Positions 1-9,749 of a stretch of 64,000 bases of DNA are shown here, one piece after another. The stretch lies in NCBI RefSeq assembly GCF_042427745.1, contig NZ_JBHMFA010000005.1; one strand, 5' to 3'. The notes under the pieces were generated by a model, which saw nothing but the letters and a program-made list of their open reading frames with translations, had not been told where the DNA came from and ran no database searches. How positions within the stretch are numbered: the stretch's first letter is position 1; each line of letters begins with the position of its first letter. The translations under genes and the position numbers were made by a program. This DNA comes from Algibacter miyuki (GTDB lineage Bacteria; Bacteroidota; Bacteroidia; Flavobacteriales; Flavobacteriaceae).

Positions 1-788
1 CTATTTTAAGTTATCATTTAGAAATCAGTCCGAAACCAACAGAAATTTCAGAACGTACAGATTTCTTCGGAAACACAATTACCCGTTTTTCTATACAGCA
101 ACATCATAAAGAATTAAAAGTTATTGCTAAAAGCAAAGTACTTCGCGATGTGAGTTTAGCGCCTGATATTTATGAGTCTAAAATTGGCACCGCCATGACT
201 TTAGAAGACGCAAGAAAAGCGATGACCAAGCTTTCTCCTGAAATTTTAGAGGTTAAACAATTCTTATTAGAGTCTATTTTAATTGCCAAAATATCGAAAA
301 ACATTAAAGACTATGCTTTGGTTTCATTTAAACCAGGGCGTCCTATTTTTGAAGCGACCGTTGAATTGATGCAACGTATTTTTACTGATTTTGAATTCAA
401 CTCAAACGTAACCAATGTGGCAACACCTATACAAGAGGTTATGGAAAATAAAAAAGGCGTTTGCCAAGATTTTGCGCAAATTGGCATTGCTTGCCTGAGA
501 TCTATTGGTTTGCCCGCACGTTATGTTAGTGGTTATATTGAAACCTTACCGCCTCCAGGGAAAGAAAAACTAGTAGGTACCGATGCGTCTCACGCTTGGT
601 TTTCATTATATATTCCGGAATTTGGCTGGGTAGATTTTGACCCTACAAATAATCAAATACCAAAAAACCAACATATTATTGTGGCTTACGGACGGGATTA
701 TTATGATGTACCACCACTAAAAGGTGTTATCTATAGTTCGGGTGAAAATAAAATGAAGGTCGCTGTGGATATTAGGCCAGCTGTTTAA
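1..788 (+). CDS. Transglutaminase-like cysteine protease family protein, 5'-truncated by window edge
   Basis: The reading frame is open from the first bases (first full codon at 3), so the start lies upstream of the window; the GTG at 150 is only an internal codon. The visible part carries the transglutaminase-like core: a catalytic Cys in GVCQDFAQ (near 472), the His in SHAWFSLY (near 590) and the Asp in GWVDFDPTNN (near 630). Bacterial members usually have an N-terminal beta domain before this core, and the upstream residues fit it. These proteins are generally thought to be proteases or peptide-bond-modifying enzymes; the substrate is unknown. Convergent with the ABC ATPase downstream. Confidence 0.85.
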   Translation, partial: ILSYHLEISPKPTEISERTDFFGNTITRFSIQQHHKELKVIAKSKVLRDVSLAPDIYESKIGTAMTLEDARKAMTKLSPEILEVKQFLLESILIAKISKNIKDYALVSFKPGRPIFEATVELMQRIFTDFEFNSNVTNVATPIQEVMENKKGVCQDFAQIGIACLRSIGLPARYVSGYIETLPPPGKEKLVGTDASHAWFSLYIPEFGWVDFDPTNNQIPKNQHIIVAYGRDYYDVPPLKGVIYSSGENKMKVAVDIRPAV

Positions 789-805
789 CACATGGATTAG
801 AGTTT

Positions 806-2044
806 CTAAAAATCGAAATTTATAGCTCCTGTTGAACCAGTATCACTAGCAGTTAACTCAAAAACATTATCTGGTTTAAGGTTTCCTTCTTTTCGGTGAG
901 ACACATAAAGAATAGCCGTATTTGTTTCGGTTGCTATTTTATTAATTAATTCGCAAAATAAAGCAGCATCGTTATCATCGAGACCGTTTGTTGGTTCGTC
1001 TAAAATAAGCAGCGGCGGATTTTTTACCATAGCACGCGCAATAAGCACTAAACGTTGATGACCACGAGAAAGCGATAAAAAACATTGCTTTCTAATATCG
1101 AACATATTTAAAACACGTAACCAGTGTTGCGCTATTTTTATTTGAGCATTTGTTGGCGTTTTATACAAACCAACAGTATCAAAAAAACCTGAAACAATCA
1201 TGTTTCCAATAGCATCTCTGCGGGTAAAACCGCGTAGCATTTCCGAAGAAAAATAACCAATTTTTTGTTTAATATCCCAAATGCTCTCTCCACTCCCCTT
1301 TTTAACGCCAAACAAAATAATATCTTGTCCGTAGGCTTTTGGGTTATCGCCAAAAATCATGCTTAACATTGTGCTTTTCCCTGATCCGTTAGGACCGATT
1401 AGCTGCCAAAACTCTCCAGACTTAATTTCCCATGAAATGGAATTTAAAATAGGACGTTCGCGATAGTTAATAGATACATTATTAAATTTCACTAAAGATT
1501 GTTCTTCTTCACCTGCAGAATGCTCAACTTTTGGTAAAGTGTCGACAAACTGAACTCCTTCTGAAGTATTGAGACTATTACTATTTTCGGTTTCTTTGAA
1601 AGGTTCTAATTGACCTTCCTTAAACACCCATATTTCGGTTATAAAAGATAAAAAATCTCTTTGCCTGTTTGCTATTTGAATAATACGCGTGTTCTCACTT
1701 AATTGGGTAATCTCTTTTTCAATATGAGCTTGTGTTAAAACATCAAGATTTCCAAAAACATTATCAATTACCAAATAATCTGGTTTCTGAGCTATAATAT
1801 GATTTAAAAGGGCTTTTTTTCGTTCGCCTTCCGAAGAATGCAATAAACTGTTTTTAGTTTCAGTAACGACATCAAATTGTCCATGACGTGTTTCTTCTTC
1901 TATAAATTTATTTAATATAATTTCTGAAAAAAGGGCGCCCTTTAAATTGGAGAAATCAGGTATAAGATTACCTGACATAATAGATTGGATAAGGCTTTCC
2001 TTATCCGATCTATTAGATATATAAATTGCTAAATGCTTTTGCAA
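806..2044 (-). CDS. ModF/PhrA-like ABC ATPase with degenerate first nucleotide-binding domain
   Basis: A 412-residue protein with two ABC ATPase halves and no membrane segments. The C-terminal half is intact: Walker A GPNGSGKST near residue 218, a variant signature LSRGHQR, Walker B LLILDEPTNGLD and an H-loop His in YVSHRKE. The N-terminal half has lost Walker A and keeps only a signature-like SSEGER and a Walker B-like YLVIDNVFG, with Asn where the catalytic Glu should be. The start is TTG at 2044, 19 nt after the stop of the kinase gene, so the two are probably co-transcribed. Double-ABC soluble proteins of the ModF/PhrA type are of uncertain role; a link to molybdate is not shown by the neighbours. 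Confidence 0.75.
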   Translation of the reverse strand: MQKHLAIYISNRSDKESLIQSIMSGNLIPDFSNLKGALFSEIILNKFIEEETRHGQFDVVTETKNSLLHSSEGERKKALLNHIIAQKPDYLVIDNVFGNLDVLTQAHIEKEITQLSENTRIIQIANRQRDFLSFITEIWVFKEGQLEPFKETENSNSLNTSEGVQFVDTLPKVEHSAGEEEQSLVKFNNVSINYRERPILNSISWEIKSGEFWQLIGPNGSGKSTMLSMIFGDNPKAYGQDIILFGVKKGSGESIWDIKQKIGYFSSEMLRGFTRRDAIGNMIVSGFFDTVGLYKTPTNAQIKIAQHWLRVLNMFDIRKQCFLSLSRGHQRLVLIARAMVKNPPLLILDEPTNGLDDNDAALFCELINKIATETNTAILYVSHRKEGNLKPDNVFELTASDTGSTGAINFDF

Positions 2045-2063
2045 CTCTACTTTTATTATTTTT

Positions 2064-2924
2064 TTATAAATTATTGGTGTGGAAAGGCACTAAACCATCA
2101 ATAGGTCTGCGCTCGAAATTCCCCACTTTAAAGCCCATTTCTTCACCAACTTCTTTAATTTCTTTTTGTGCAAAAAAGGCGATAGATCCAGCAAAATGTA
2201 CAGGAACTGTTTTTAACTCTTCTTTATACTGCATAATCATGTTTTTTGCTAAAAGACGAATACCTTCCTTAATAAGATTTATGGTGTATTCTGAATCTTT
2301 ATGTAAAAACATAAATTCAGCAAAATTTGCTAAATAAGCATTAGGACTAGGTTGTTTGTATAGGTTGTATTTAATAAAATCGGCCTCCATGTTAAACTTA
2401 GCTCCAAAGGCTATTCTAACATTTTCTGGCATGTGATTATAGTAATAATCTCTAATTAATTGCTTACCATAATAGTTACCCGAAGCATCGTCCATTAAGG
2501 TATAACCAAGCGATTTAACACGTTGATGTAATTTTTCACCATCAAAATAACTACAGTTAGACCCTGTACCCATAATACAAACTACGGCAGCTTGATCCGG
2601 CGTGTCTATAGTAGCGTATACGGCAGCCAAAGTATCTTCATTAACTTCAACATGCGCATTAGAAAAAATTTCTTGTAAAACGGCACTTAACAAATCTCTG
2701 GCATTATCGGTACCACAACCGGCTCCGTAAAAAAAGACGTGTGTTACGTTTTCTGCATTAGACTTTAATTCTTTACTTTTTTTAATTAATTTTTTAAGCT
2801 TTTTCTCGCTTAAAATGGCGGGATTTAATCCTTTTGTTCGGATTTTATCCATTAATCTATTGCCATCTTTATCTACTGCAAGCCAATCTGACTTTGTAGA
2901 ACCACTATCTACAATTAAAATCAT
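2064..2924 (-). CDS. BadF/BadG/BcrA/BcrD-type ATPase, N-acetylglucosamine kinase-like
   Basis: A 286-residue ASKHA-fold sugar kinase-like protein. The N-terminal phosphate-binding loop reads VDSGSTKSDW, and a second glycine-rich loop MGTGSNCSYF lies near residue 120. Length and motifs match the bacterial homologues of eukaryotic GlcNAc kinase, which phosphorylate amino sugars in the cytoplasm; the exact substrate cannot be read from the sequence. It lies downstream of pfkA-gap on the same strand but is separated from gap by a hairpin terminator at 2945-2979, so it is likely transcribed partly on its own together with the ABC ATPase. Confidence 0.8.
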   Translation of the reverse strand: MILIVDSGSTKSDWLAVDKDGNRLMDKIRTKGLNPAILSEKKLKKLIKKSKELKSNAENVTHVFFYGAGCGTDNARDLLSAVLQEIFSNAHVEVNEDTLAAVYATIDTPDQAAVVCIMGTGSNCSYFDGEKLHQRVKSLGYTLMDDASGNYYGKQLIRDYYYNHMPENVRIAFGAKFNMEADFIKYNLYKQPSPNAYLANFAEFMFLHKDSEYTINLIKEGIRLLAKNMIMQYKEELKTVPVHFAGSIAFFAQKEIKEVGEEMGFKVGNFERRPIDGLVPFHTNNL

Positions 2925-2944
2925 AAGTTCTTAGAATTAAAAAA

Positions 2945-2979
2945 TCCACAGCATTATTCAAAATAAATAATACTGTGGA
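2945..2979 (-). terminator. Hairpin downstream of gap
   Basis: An imperfect inverted repeat: TCCACAG plus ATTATT on one side pairs with AATAAT plus CTGTGGA on the other, with one mismatched base in the stem. It lies 14 nt after the gap stop codon and would end the pfkA-gap transcript. Confidence 0.6.
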
Positions 2980-2993
2980 AATATATAGATAAT

Positions 2994-4001
2994 TTATTTT
3001 ACAGCACCAATATATTGAGCTAAATCAATTAATTTAGTTGAATAACCAAACTCGTTATCATACCAAGAAACTAATTTTACAAACCCGTCATTTAATGCCA
3101 TACTTGCGTTTGCATCAAACGTACTTGTTTTTGGTTCAGATACGAAATCTTGAGATACTACACCTTCTTCAGTATAACCTAAGATACCAGCTAATTCACC
3201 TTCAGAAGCTTCTTTTAAAGCCGCTTTAATTTCAGCCCATGGAGCTGGACGCTCTAAACGACAAGTTAAATCTACTACAGATACATCAACAGTAGGGATT
3301 CTAAAAGCCATACCAGTTAATTTTCCGTTTAATTCAGGAATTACTTTTCCAACAGCTTTAGCCGCTCCAGTTGAAGCAGGTACGATGTTGTTTAAAGAAG
3401 CACGACCTAAACGGTAATCTTTTCTAGATACACCATCAACAGTAGATTGTGTAGCAGTTGCAGCGTGAACAGTTGTCATTAAACCTTCAGCAATTCCGAA
3501 TTTATCGTTAATTACTTTAGCTAATGGCGCTAAACAGTTAGTTGTACAAGATGCGTTAGATACGATAGTATTTGCAGCAGTAATTTCTTTATGGTTTACA
3601 CCCATAACAAACATTGGTGCATCGGCAGATGGTGCAGAAATTGCAACCTTCTTAGCTCCAGCAGTAATGTGTTTTTGTGCACCTTCTAAAGTTGTGAAGA
3701 TACCAGTACAATCTAAAACAACTTCTGCTCCAATAGCATCCCATTTTAAATCTTCAGGGTTACGTTCTGCAGTAACTCTAATTGTATTTCCGTTTACTAT
3801 TAAGTTACCATCTTTAGTTTCGATAGTTCCATCAAACTGTCCGTGAACAGAATCGAACTTTAATAAGTAAGCTAAATGATCTACATCTAATAAATCATTA
3901 ATTCCTACTACTTCAATATCATTAGATCTAGAAGCTGCTACTCTAAAAGCAATTCTACCTATTCTACCAAATCCGTTAATTCCAATTTTTAATTTTGACA
4001 T
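2994..4001 (-). CDS. gap: Type I glyceraldehyde-3-phosphate dehydrogenase
   Basis: A 335-residue NAD-dependent enzyme that oxidises and phosphorylates glyceraldehyde 3-phosphate to 1,3-bisphosphoglycerate in glycolysis. The N-terminal Rossmann motif is INGFGRIGR and the catalytic Cys152 sits in the classic SNASCTTNC motif; the C-terminal WYDNEFGYS motif is also present. Full length for the family. It starts 17 nt after the pfkA stop on the same strand, so the two glycolytic genes form an operon. Confidence 0.97.
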   Translation of the reverse strand: MSKLKIGINGFGRIGRIAFRVAASRSNDIEVVGINDLLDVDHLAYLLKFDSVHGQFDGTIETKDGNLIVNGNTIRVTAERNPEDLKWDAIGAEVVLDCTGIFTTLEGAQKHITAGAKKVAISAPSADAPMFVMGVNHKEITAANTIVSNASCTTNCLAPLAKVINDKFGIAEGLMTTVHAATATQSTVDGVSRKDYRLGRASLNNIVPASTGAAKAVGKVIPELNGKLTGMAFRIPTVDVSVVDLTCRLERPAPWAEIKAALKEASEGELAGILGYTEEGVVSQDFVSEPKTSTFDANASMALNDGFVKLVSWYDNEFGYSTKLIDLAQYIGAVK

Positions 4002-4018
4002 ATTCTTGTGTATAAATG

Positions 4019-5005
4019 TTAAGTGCTCATGATATCTGAGACACGCAATAATTCTAAGTTTATTTTTGTTTTTCCTTTAATGGCATTATCTAAAGGTGTA
4101 AGCTCCATTTTATTATTAATTAAGCCTACCATATAATTCGATTTACCTTCTAGTAAAGAATCTACGGCTTTTACCCCCATTCTACTTGCTAAAACACGGT
4201 CGAAACATGATGGTGAACCACCACGTTGCATATGCCCAAGTACAGATACTCGCACATCATAACCTTCCATATTTTCATCAACGTAATCCTTAAGTTCAAA
4301 AATATTTTTTCCTATTTTATCACCTTCAGCAACGACTACAATACTTGAAGATTTACCAGATTTTCTACTTCTTTTTAAAGATTCTACCAAACGTTCTAAT
4401 CCTAAATCTTCTTCAGGGATTAAAATTTCTTCGGCACCACCAGCAATTCCAGTATTTAGAGCAATATGTCCTACATCTCGCCCCATAACTTCAATAAAAA
4501 ATAATCGGTTATGAGAACTTGCTGTATCACGAATTTTATCTATCGCTTCAACTACGGTGTTTTGAGCTGTATCAAACCCTAAAGTATGAGACGTTCCAAC
4601 GATATCGTTATCAATTGTACCAGGAATTCCAATTACAGGAAAACCAAACTCTTCGTTAAATATTAAAGCTCCAGTAAATGTACCGTCACCACCAATGGCA
4701 ACTAAAGCATCAATACCGGCTTCGTTTAAATTATCAAACGCTTTTTGGCGTCCTTCTTTTGTTCTGAATTCTTTAGATCGAGCCGATTTTAAAATCGTTC
4801 CTCCCTTATTAATAATTCCTTTCACGCTACGGGCATCCATGGGAACGAAATCGCCTTCCATTAAACCTTCGTAGCCTCTATATATTCCTAAACATTCAAT
4901 TCCGTGGTAAGCACAGGCTCTAACCACTGAACGAATGGCAGCATTCATACCTGGAGCATCTCCTCCGGAAGTAAAAACACCTATTTTTTTTATTTTTGTG
5001 GGCAT
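4019..5005 (-). CDS. pfkA: ATP-dependent 6-phosphofructokinase
   Basis: Phosphorylates fructose 6-phosphate to fructose 1,6-bisphosphate, the committed step of glycolysis. The N-terminal GVFTSGGDAPGMNA loop, the GTIDNDI motif with the catalytic Asp, and the MGRDVGHIA and GHMQRGG motifs are all present. The frame is open up to 5062, but the ATG at 5005 (MPTKIKK) gives 328 residues, the usual length, and places the glycine loop near the N-terminus as in the family, so this start is preferred. First gene of the pfkA-gap operon. Confidence 0.95.
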   Translation of the reverse strand: MPTKIKKIGVFTSGGDAPGMNAAIRSVVRACAYHGIECLGIYRGYEGLMEGDFVPMDARSVKGIINKGGTILKSARSKEFRTKEGRQKAFDNLNEAGIDALVAIGGDGTFTGALIFNEEFGFPVIGIPGTIDNDIVGTSHTLGFDTAQNTVVEAIDKIRDTASSHNRLFFIEVMGRDVGHIALNTGIAGGAEEILIPEEDLGLERLVESLKRSRKSGKSSSIVVVAEGDKIGKNIFELKDYVDENMEGYDVRVSVLGHMQRGGSPSCFDRVLASRMGVKAVDSLLEGKSNYMVGLINNKMELTPLDNAIKGKTKINLELLRVSDIMST

Positions 5006-5191
5006 CGATTTCTTTAAATTAAAACGTAAATTTACTAAAGAAATAGTATATAAACATAGCAAATGACCTGTTTTATTCGATGTTTGATACTATAACGTTT
5101 TAGTAAAATAAAATAATTAATATGCACTTTTAGCTCAAAAAAAATACATTAAAATGAATTTTAACTTAATATTCTGATGAATATTAAATAA

Positions 5192-8100
5192 TCATTCTTT
5201 TTCAGGAGCAGTTTTCACCGAAATAAAATCTGGTAATACATTTTCTGTTTCTTTTTCTGGTTCTTCTAACACCGGATTTTCATCATCAGAATTATTTTTG
5301 AATATTTTCCGAAGTAATTCTTTAAATGTATCAAAATCGACATTGTAAGATAAACCAACTCCTTGAGTATAACCAATATCTTCTCCAAAATTTCGAATAC
5401 TATTTTCTCTATTGAAAACTTTGGCGGTAAGTGTCCCGTCGGCATTTAATAGGAATGAAATTTCAGCATCGCCAGCAACTACAGTATCGGTTGCGCCACC
5501 CACAGGCACCCCTACTTTACCATTAAAAAGAATACGGTCGCTAATTTGGGTTTGCAAGGTTAAACCTACACGATCTTCCGTTTGATAATCTGGCGTGTTT
5601 TGTCCCGCTTCATAATTTAAACCTAAATTAAGTTTACCATCTCCATTAGAAAACACACTATTTATAATACCATTCAAACGTTCGGCAATGGTTCCTGAAA
5701 AATTAAGTTCGTCTAGCCCTCCAGAAAAAGAGCCGGTAGAAATTAAATACAAAGCTTGATCTTGCCTATCAGAATCTGATTCTAAGCGATAATTTAGCTC
5801 CGATTTTATAGTTGAATTTACGTTAGGAAAATCAAAAGTAAACTCTGGGTTAGGCTGTTCTAAATTACCTGTTAAAGCAATATTTAGTTCTACAGGGATA
5901 CTTCTATTAATAGGAACATCTAATAAAGGGGATGGATTGGCTTGGGTTTTATATATGGCATTCATATTTATAGCTGCATCAAGTGGGTCGCCCTCCCAGG
6001 CCAATGTACCACCTGGTTGTACTATAAATTGTTTTTGAATAAAACCTCCGTACGCAAAATTGTAAACACCTTCAAAAACAGCAAAATCGCCCCACATATC
6101 AAATTTACCATTCGTATTAATTTCTACTAATAATCCGCCACGTCCTTTTCCTCTTAAAGAGTGACCCGTGTTTTTATCTATTATAATTTCAACTTCGGCA
6201 TCTTCCGTAACATCCAAATCGAAATCGAGTTCAATCCCTTTTATTTCATCAAAAACGAGTTCTGTTCCACTATTTCGAGCTTCCTTTTCTTCTTTTGTTA
6301 TAAAATGAATGAATGAATTATCGCCAAACGATTCTGCATCGTTCAACGGAATTTTAAATACCGTACCCGCTTTTGTTTCGCCTATAACATTAATTCTCAA
6401 TTCATCGGTTGGACCATAAATACTGGCTTCTCCTCCAATAAATCCGGTGCCGTAATACAGCGCATCTTCTGATTCTTTGGTATCTAGAACTAATAAATTT
6501 TTAGTTGAAACATCAAGTCCTAAGCCCCATTTAGAAAAGTTAACATGATTTAAATTACCATCCAGTTGCCCCTTGGTTTGAAACTTAGTATCGGTTATTT
6601 TTATTTTATTGAAGATAAAACTTTGGTCCTTTAATGTTACCGAAGATTTATCAGCAAAGGCATAATCTACATTTAAAAACGGAATGCCCAATCCTGCTTT
6701 TTGTAATGATAATTCACCATTAATACTTGGGCGGTTTAAATTACCTGTTACATTAACCTTACCAGAAGCCTGACCTCGAATATCACTTAAAACACCTTGC
6801 AACAACGGATTTAAAGGGTATAAATCGAAACCATTAAATAGTAAAGCCACATCAATTTTAGATTGTTTTCCGGCCACATAAATTTCTCCATTTGCTTTAA
6901 ACGAGTTTGTTTCATCTGTACTAATAGTGGCATCAACCATATAATTTGTTAGCGATTCGTCTCCACTAATATTGGCATCAAAAGAACCTAATAGAAAATC
7001 GTTCACTTTAAAATTGTCTATTACAATACTCGAATTTGGCAAATAGTTTCCATTTTGCTGTAATACATCCAGCTTTCCGTTGACATTCCCAGAGAAAGAC
7101 AAACTATCAATATCGGGTGTAATTTTAGCTAAATCGACATTTGTAAAATTAAGTTTAATATCTTTTTCTGTGGAATCTCTTAAGAAACCTGAAAGCCGAA
7201 TTTCTTCATTATTATGATTAATTCTAAACTTATCAATATTAAATTTTGTTAATGCTTTATCGAAAGATATTTTATGAAACTGATCTTGCAATTCATTAAT
7301 ATTCCAAGTATTATTTTTTATGGTAATATCTGATTGTTTAAAACCAATTACCGATTCGGCCGATTCATTTATGGTATGATAAAAACTAAGGTTAAATTTA
7401 TCTTGATTACGCTTTCCTCCTGTAAATTCAGAACGCATAAACAAGGTATCATTCACGGTCACGTTAATTAAGTTGAAGTTAGACACATTGTAATATTTAG
7501 TGTTCAAACTATCCACTTCAACATAGGTATTAAAAACTGGATTACTGTTATCTACTTGCAACTCAATGTTATTCGCAAAATAATCTAATAACTTAATTTT
7601 AGGCGATTTAAAAGTGAGTTTAAACTGCTTTTCATCACTTTCTACTTTTCCACGTATAAAGGTGTTTTTTGCCAATTCTAACTCTGGATAAATAACCTCG
7701 ATTATCTTATTATAAATAGTAAAATTAAAATCGATACTTTGGTTAGCTGCTACTTTATGCGGAATGTAATTGGTGTAAATATGCCCAATAGAGTTTTCGA
7801 ACAATTTTTTAAGTTCTTCAAACTTAAATTGTCCTTTTAAATCGCCTTCTATAATATCGGGCGAATTAATTTCTATATATCTCAAATCGTCACTAAAACG
7901 TGATGAAACATCGAAAGAATCAAAGAAATAGGTGTCGTTTTCGTTGATGTATTTTGTTCTTAAAAATGAAATTTTACCATAAGCATCATCATAATTACTG
8001 GCATTCATATTCATTTTTACAATACTTCTAAAAATAGAAATACTATCTTTTTTCACGAAATTTAATGCATTAAGGTTTGCGTAATCTACTTTAGCTTCAA

Positions 8101-9583
8101 AATCGTATTTGTTTACCGTTTCAGAAAAATCTACAAGTCCTGTAAAATTAAGTTTCAGGTTTACATCATTTGCAATTAAGTTACCATCAAAAATGTTATT
8201 TTTTACATTTCCTGCAACTTTAACTCCAGAATATTTATAGCCGTTATATTCAATTTCAAAAACATCTCCTTTTACTTTGGTATCAACCGTTTTGGTTACA
8301 AAACCTTTACCGTCTACATCAAAATTTAAGGATGCTCGGCCTACATCTGGCGCATTTAAAAAAGTACCAAAATCGAATTCTGTAAAAATAATATTCCCCT
8401 TATATGCTGCATTATCAATATCGTTTATTTTACTAATTTCCAGATTAGAATCTACAAAACCTAACTCGGTATCAATTTGAATATCTGCAATTACAGCCGA
8501 CGATGTTACTTGTGAATTTCCGGTAATTGTAAAATAGCCTAAACGATCAAAAGATGAAGGAATAGCTGAGCCAAGTACATTAGGTAGTAAACTTTTTAAA
8601 TCTTTATACGTGGACGATAAATTTCTATAATTACCCGTCATATAAAAATTACCAGCGTCTTTATTAAACAGGTTTTTGAAATTGATATCGCCGTAAATAC
8701 GCGTGTTCCTATTGGTATTTAATTGTAAATTAGAAGCTTGTAAATTGTTTAATGTTCCTGAAATTTCAGTACTAAAACTGGCGGTTTGGTTCACGCCAAA
8801 TTCATTGTAAAACGTATTCAGCTCATCTAATTGCACCTTAGAATCTGTAAAATTAGCAGACACCAAAACCTTATCTGTAAAATACTTAAAATCGGCACGA
8901 TCATAAGAGAATTTCAAATCGCCTTTTAATACCGAATTTGGTGTTTTAATATCCAAATTTGCAAAGGTCATTTCAGTTAAAGTATAACTAAAATTCGTCA
9001 TCATATTTTTTACAACAACACCACGGCTATCTTTAAAATTAAGGGTATTTATTCGGGCATCAACATCGCTTCCGTTAATTAAAAAATTGGTGGCGTTGAT
9101 ATTTAAATCTTCAAAATGAAGCACTTTGGTCGTGGTTCTATTTTCGTCTAAAAGCTTAAAAACACTATTATTAATGGACACATCACTAGAAGATAGCAAA
9201 AATTTACTTTTTTCAGTTCTCGGGTTATCACTATTAAATCGCGCCACAAAAACGTCTAAATTAGTTTCTGTTGTATCCTTATAAGTTACAATATTAAAAA
9301 GCAGATTTTCAATATCAATATCACCAAAAACAAGCTGCCCATTAATGATATTTCTAACACTCAAAATAGAGGTATTCAATTCAACAATACTAATAAGTGT
9401 ATCTTGCTTATAATCTTCAATATAAATATTTTTAAGCTCCACATCGCCGTTAAACTGAAGGCTTACTCGATCTACATTTATATTGGTTTTAAAATCCGTA
9501 TTTATCCGGTTTGTAACATACCTTCCTACTCCGGTTTGTACAGCGGGAATAGAAAGTATCAACACCAAAATGATGAACAACAA
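5192..9583 (-). CDS. tamB: TamB-like translocation and assembly module protein (DUF490)
   Basis: At least 1463 residues: an N-terminal hydrophobic anchor, then a very long repetitive beta-rich stretch, ending in the conserved C-terminal TamB/DUF490 domain (around residues 1080-1430, with many beta-strand repeats). TamB-type AsmA-like proteins span the periplasm and are implicated in lipid transport and outer-membrane protein assembly. The start at 9583 is a TTG inside the hydrophobic segment. The frame stays open to about 9649 and would add a basic stretch (KRIKKFLKILSK) before the anchor, so the true start is probably a rare non-ATG codon upstream. Divergent from tsaD. Confidence 0.88.
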   Translation of the reverse strand: MLFIILVLILSIPAVQTGVGRYVTNRINTDFKTNINVDRVSLQFNGDVELKNIYIEDYKQDTLISIVELNTSILSVRNIINGQLVFGDIDIENLLFNIVTYKDTTETNLDVFVARFNSDNPRTEKSKFLLSSSDVSINNSVFKLLDENRTTTKVLHFEDLNINATNFLINGSDVDARINTLNFKDSRGVVVKNMMTNFSYTLTEMTFANLDIKTPNSVLKGDLKFSYDRADFKYFTDKVLVSANFTDSKVQLDELNTFYNEFGVNQTASFSTEISGTLNNLQASNLQLNTNRNTRIYGDINFKNLFNKDAGNFYMTGNYRNLSSTYKDLKSLLPNVLGSAIPSSFDRLGYFTITGNSQVTSSAVIADIQIDTELGFVDSNLEISKINDIDNAAYKGNIIFTEFDFGTFLNAPDVGRASLNFDVDGKGFVTKTVDTKVKGDVFEIEYNGYKYSGVKVAGNVKNNIFDGNLIANDVNLKLNFTGLVDFSETVNKYDFEAKVDYANLNALNFVKKDSISIFRSIVKMNMNASNYDDAYGKISFLRTKYINENDTYFFDSFDVSSRFSDDLRYIEINSPDIIEGDLKGQFKFEELKKLFENSIGHIYTNYIPHKVAANQSIDFNFTIYNKIIEVIYPELELAKNTFIRGKVESDEKQFKLTFKSPKIKLLDYFANNIELQVDNSNPVFNTYVEVDSLNTKYYNVSNFNLINVTVNDTLFMRSEFTGGKRNQDKFNLSFYHTINESAESVIGFKQSDITIKNNTWNINELQDQFHKISFDKALTKFNIDKFRINHNNEEIRLSGFLRDSTEKDIKLNFTNVDLAKITPDIDSLSFSGNVNGKLDVLQQNGNYLPNSSIVIDNFKVNDFLLGSFDANISGDESLTNYMVDATISTDETNSFKANGEIYVAGKQSKIDVALLFNGFDLYPLNPLLQGVLSDIRGQASGKVNVTGNLNRPSINGELSLQKAGLGIPFLNVDYAFADKSSVTLKDQSFIFNKIKITDTKFQTKGQLDGNLNHVNFSKWGLGLDVSTKNLLVLDTKESEDALYYGTGFIGGEASIYGPTDELRINVIGETKAGTVFKIPLNDAESFGDNSFIHFITKEEKEARNSGTELVFDEIKGIELDFDLDVTEDAEVEIIIDKNTGHSLRGKGRGGLLVEINTNGKFDMWGDFAVFEGVYNFAYGGFIQKQFIVQPGGTLAWEGDPLDAAINMNAIYKTQANPSPLLDVPINRSIPVELNIALTGNLEQPNPEFTFDFPNVNSTIKSELNYRLESDSDRQDQALYLISTGSFSGGLDELNFSGTIAERLNGIINSVFSNGDGKLNLGLNYEAGQNTPDYQTEDRVGLTLQTQISDRILFNGKVGVPVGGATDTVVAGDAEISFLLNADGTLTAKVFNRENSIRNFGEDIGYTQGVGLSYNVDFDTFKELLRKIFKNNSDDENPVLEEPEKETENVLPDFISVKTAPEKE

Positions 9584-9664
9584 CAGTAAAACACCTGCTA
9601 TCTTTGATAGTATTTTTAGAAATTTTTTGATACGTTTAACGATATAAATTTATTAAGAATAAAC

Positions 9665-9672
9665 TATTTTTG
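9665..9672 (+). promoter_or_regulatory. -7 element (TANNTTTG) upstream of tsaD
   Basis: TATTTTTG, matching the Bacteroidota sigma-A -7 consensus, 77 nt before the tsaD ATG. No clear -33 box seen. Confidence 0.4.
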
Positions 9673-9715
9673 CAATTCCATATTTAAAGAATCTGTTGAG
9701 AAGTTTATTCGGATT

Positions 9716-9723
9716 CAAAATTA
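9716..9723 (-). promoter_or_regulatory. -7 element upstream of tamB
   Basis: TAATTTTG on the minus strand. It lies upstream of all candidate tamB starts (9649 to 9583), which is consistent with a start in the extended region. Confidence 0.35.
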
Positions 9724-9749
9724 ACAATTATTGTGCCTAAAATTCACTA

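Noticed and set aside
2026..2337. Plus-strand open frame opposite the BadF-type kinase
   Set aside because: Lies wholly antisense to a well-supported gene, with no recognisable motif; a shadow frame.
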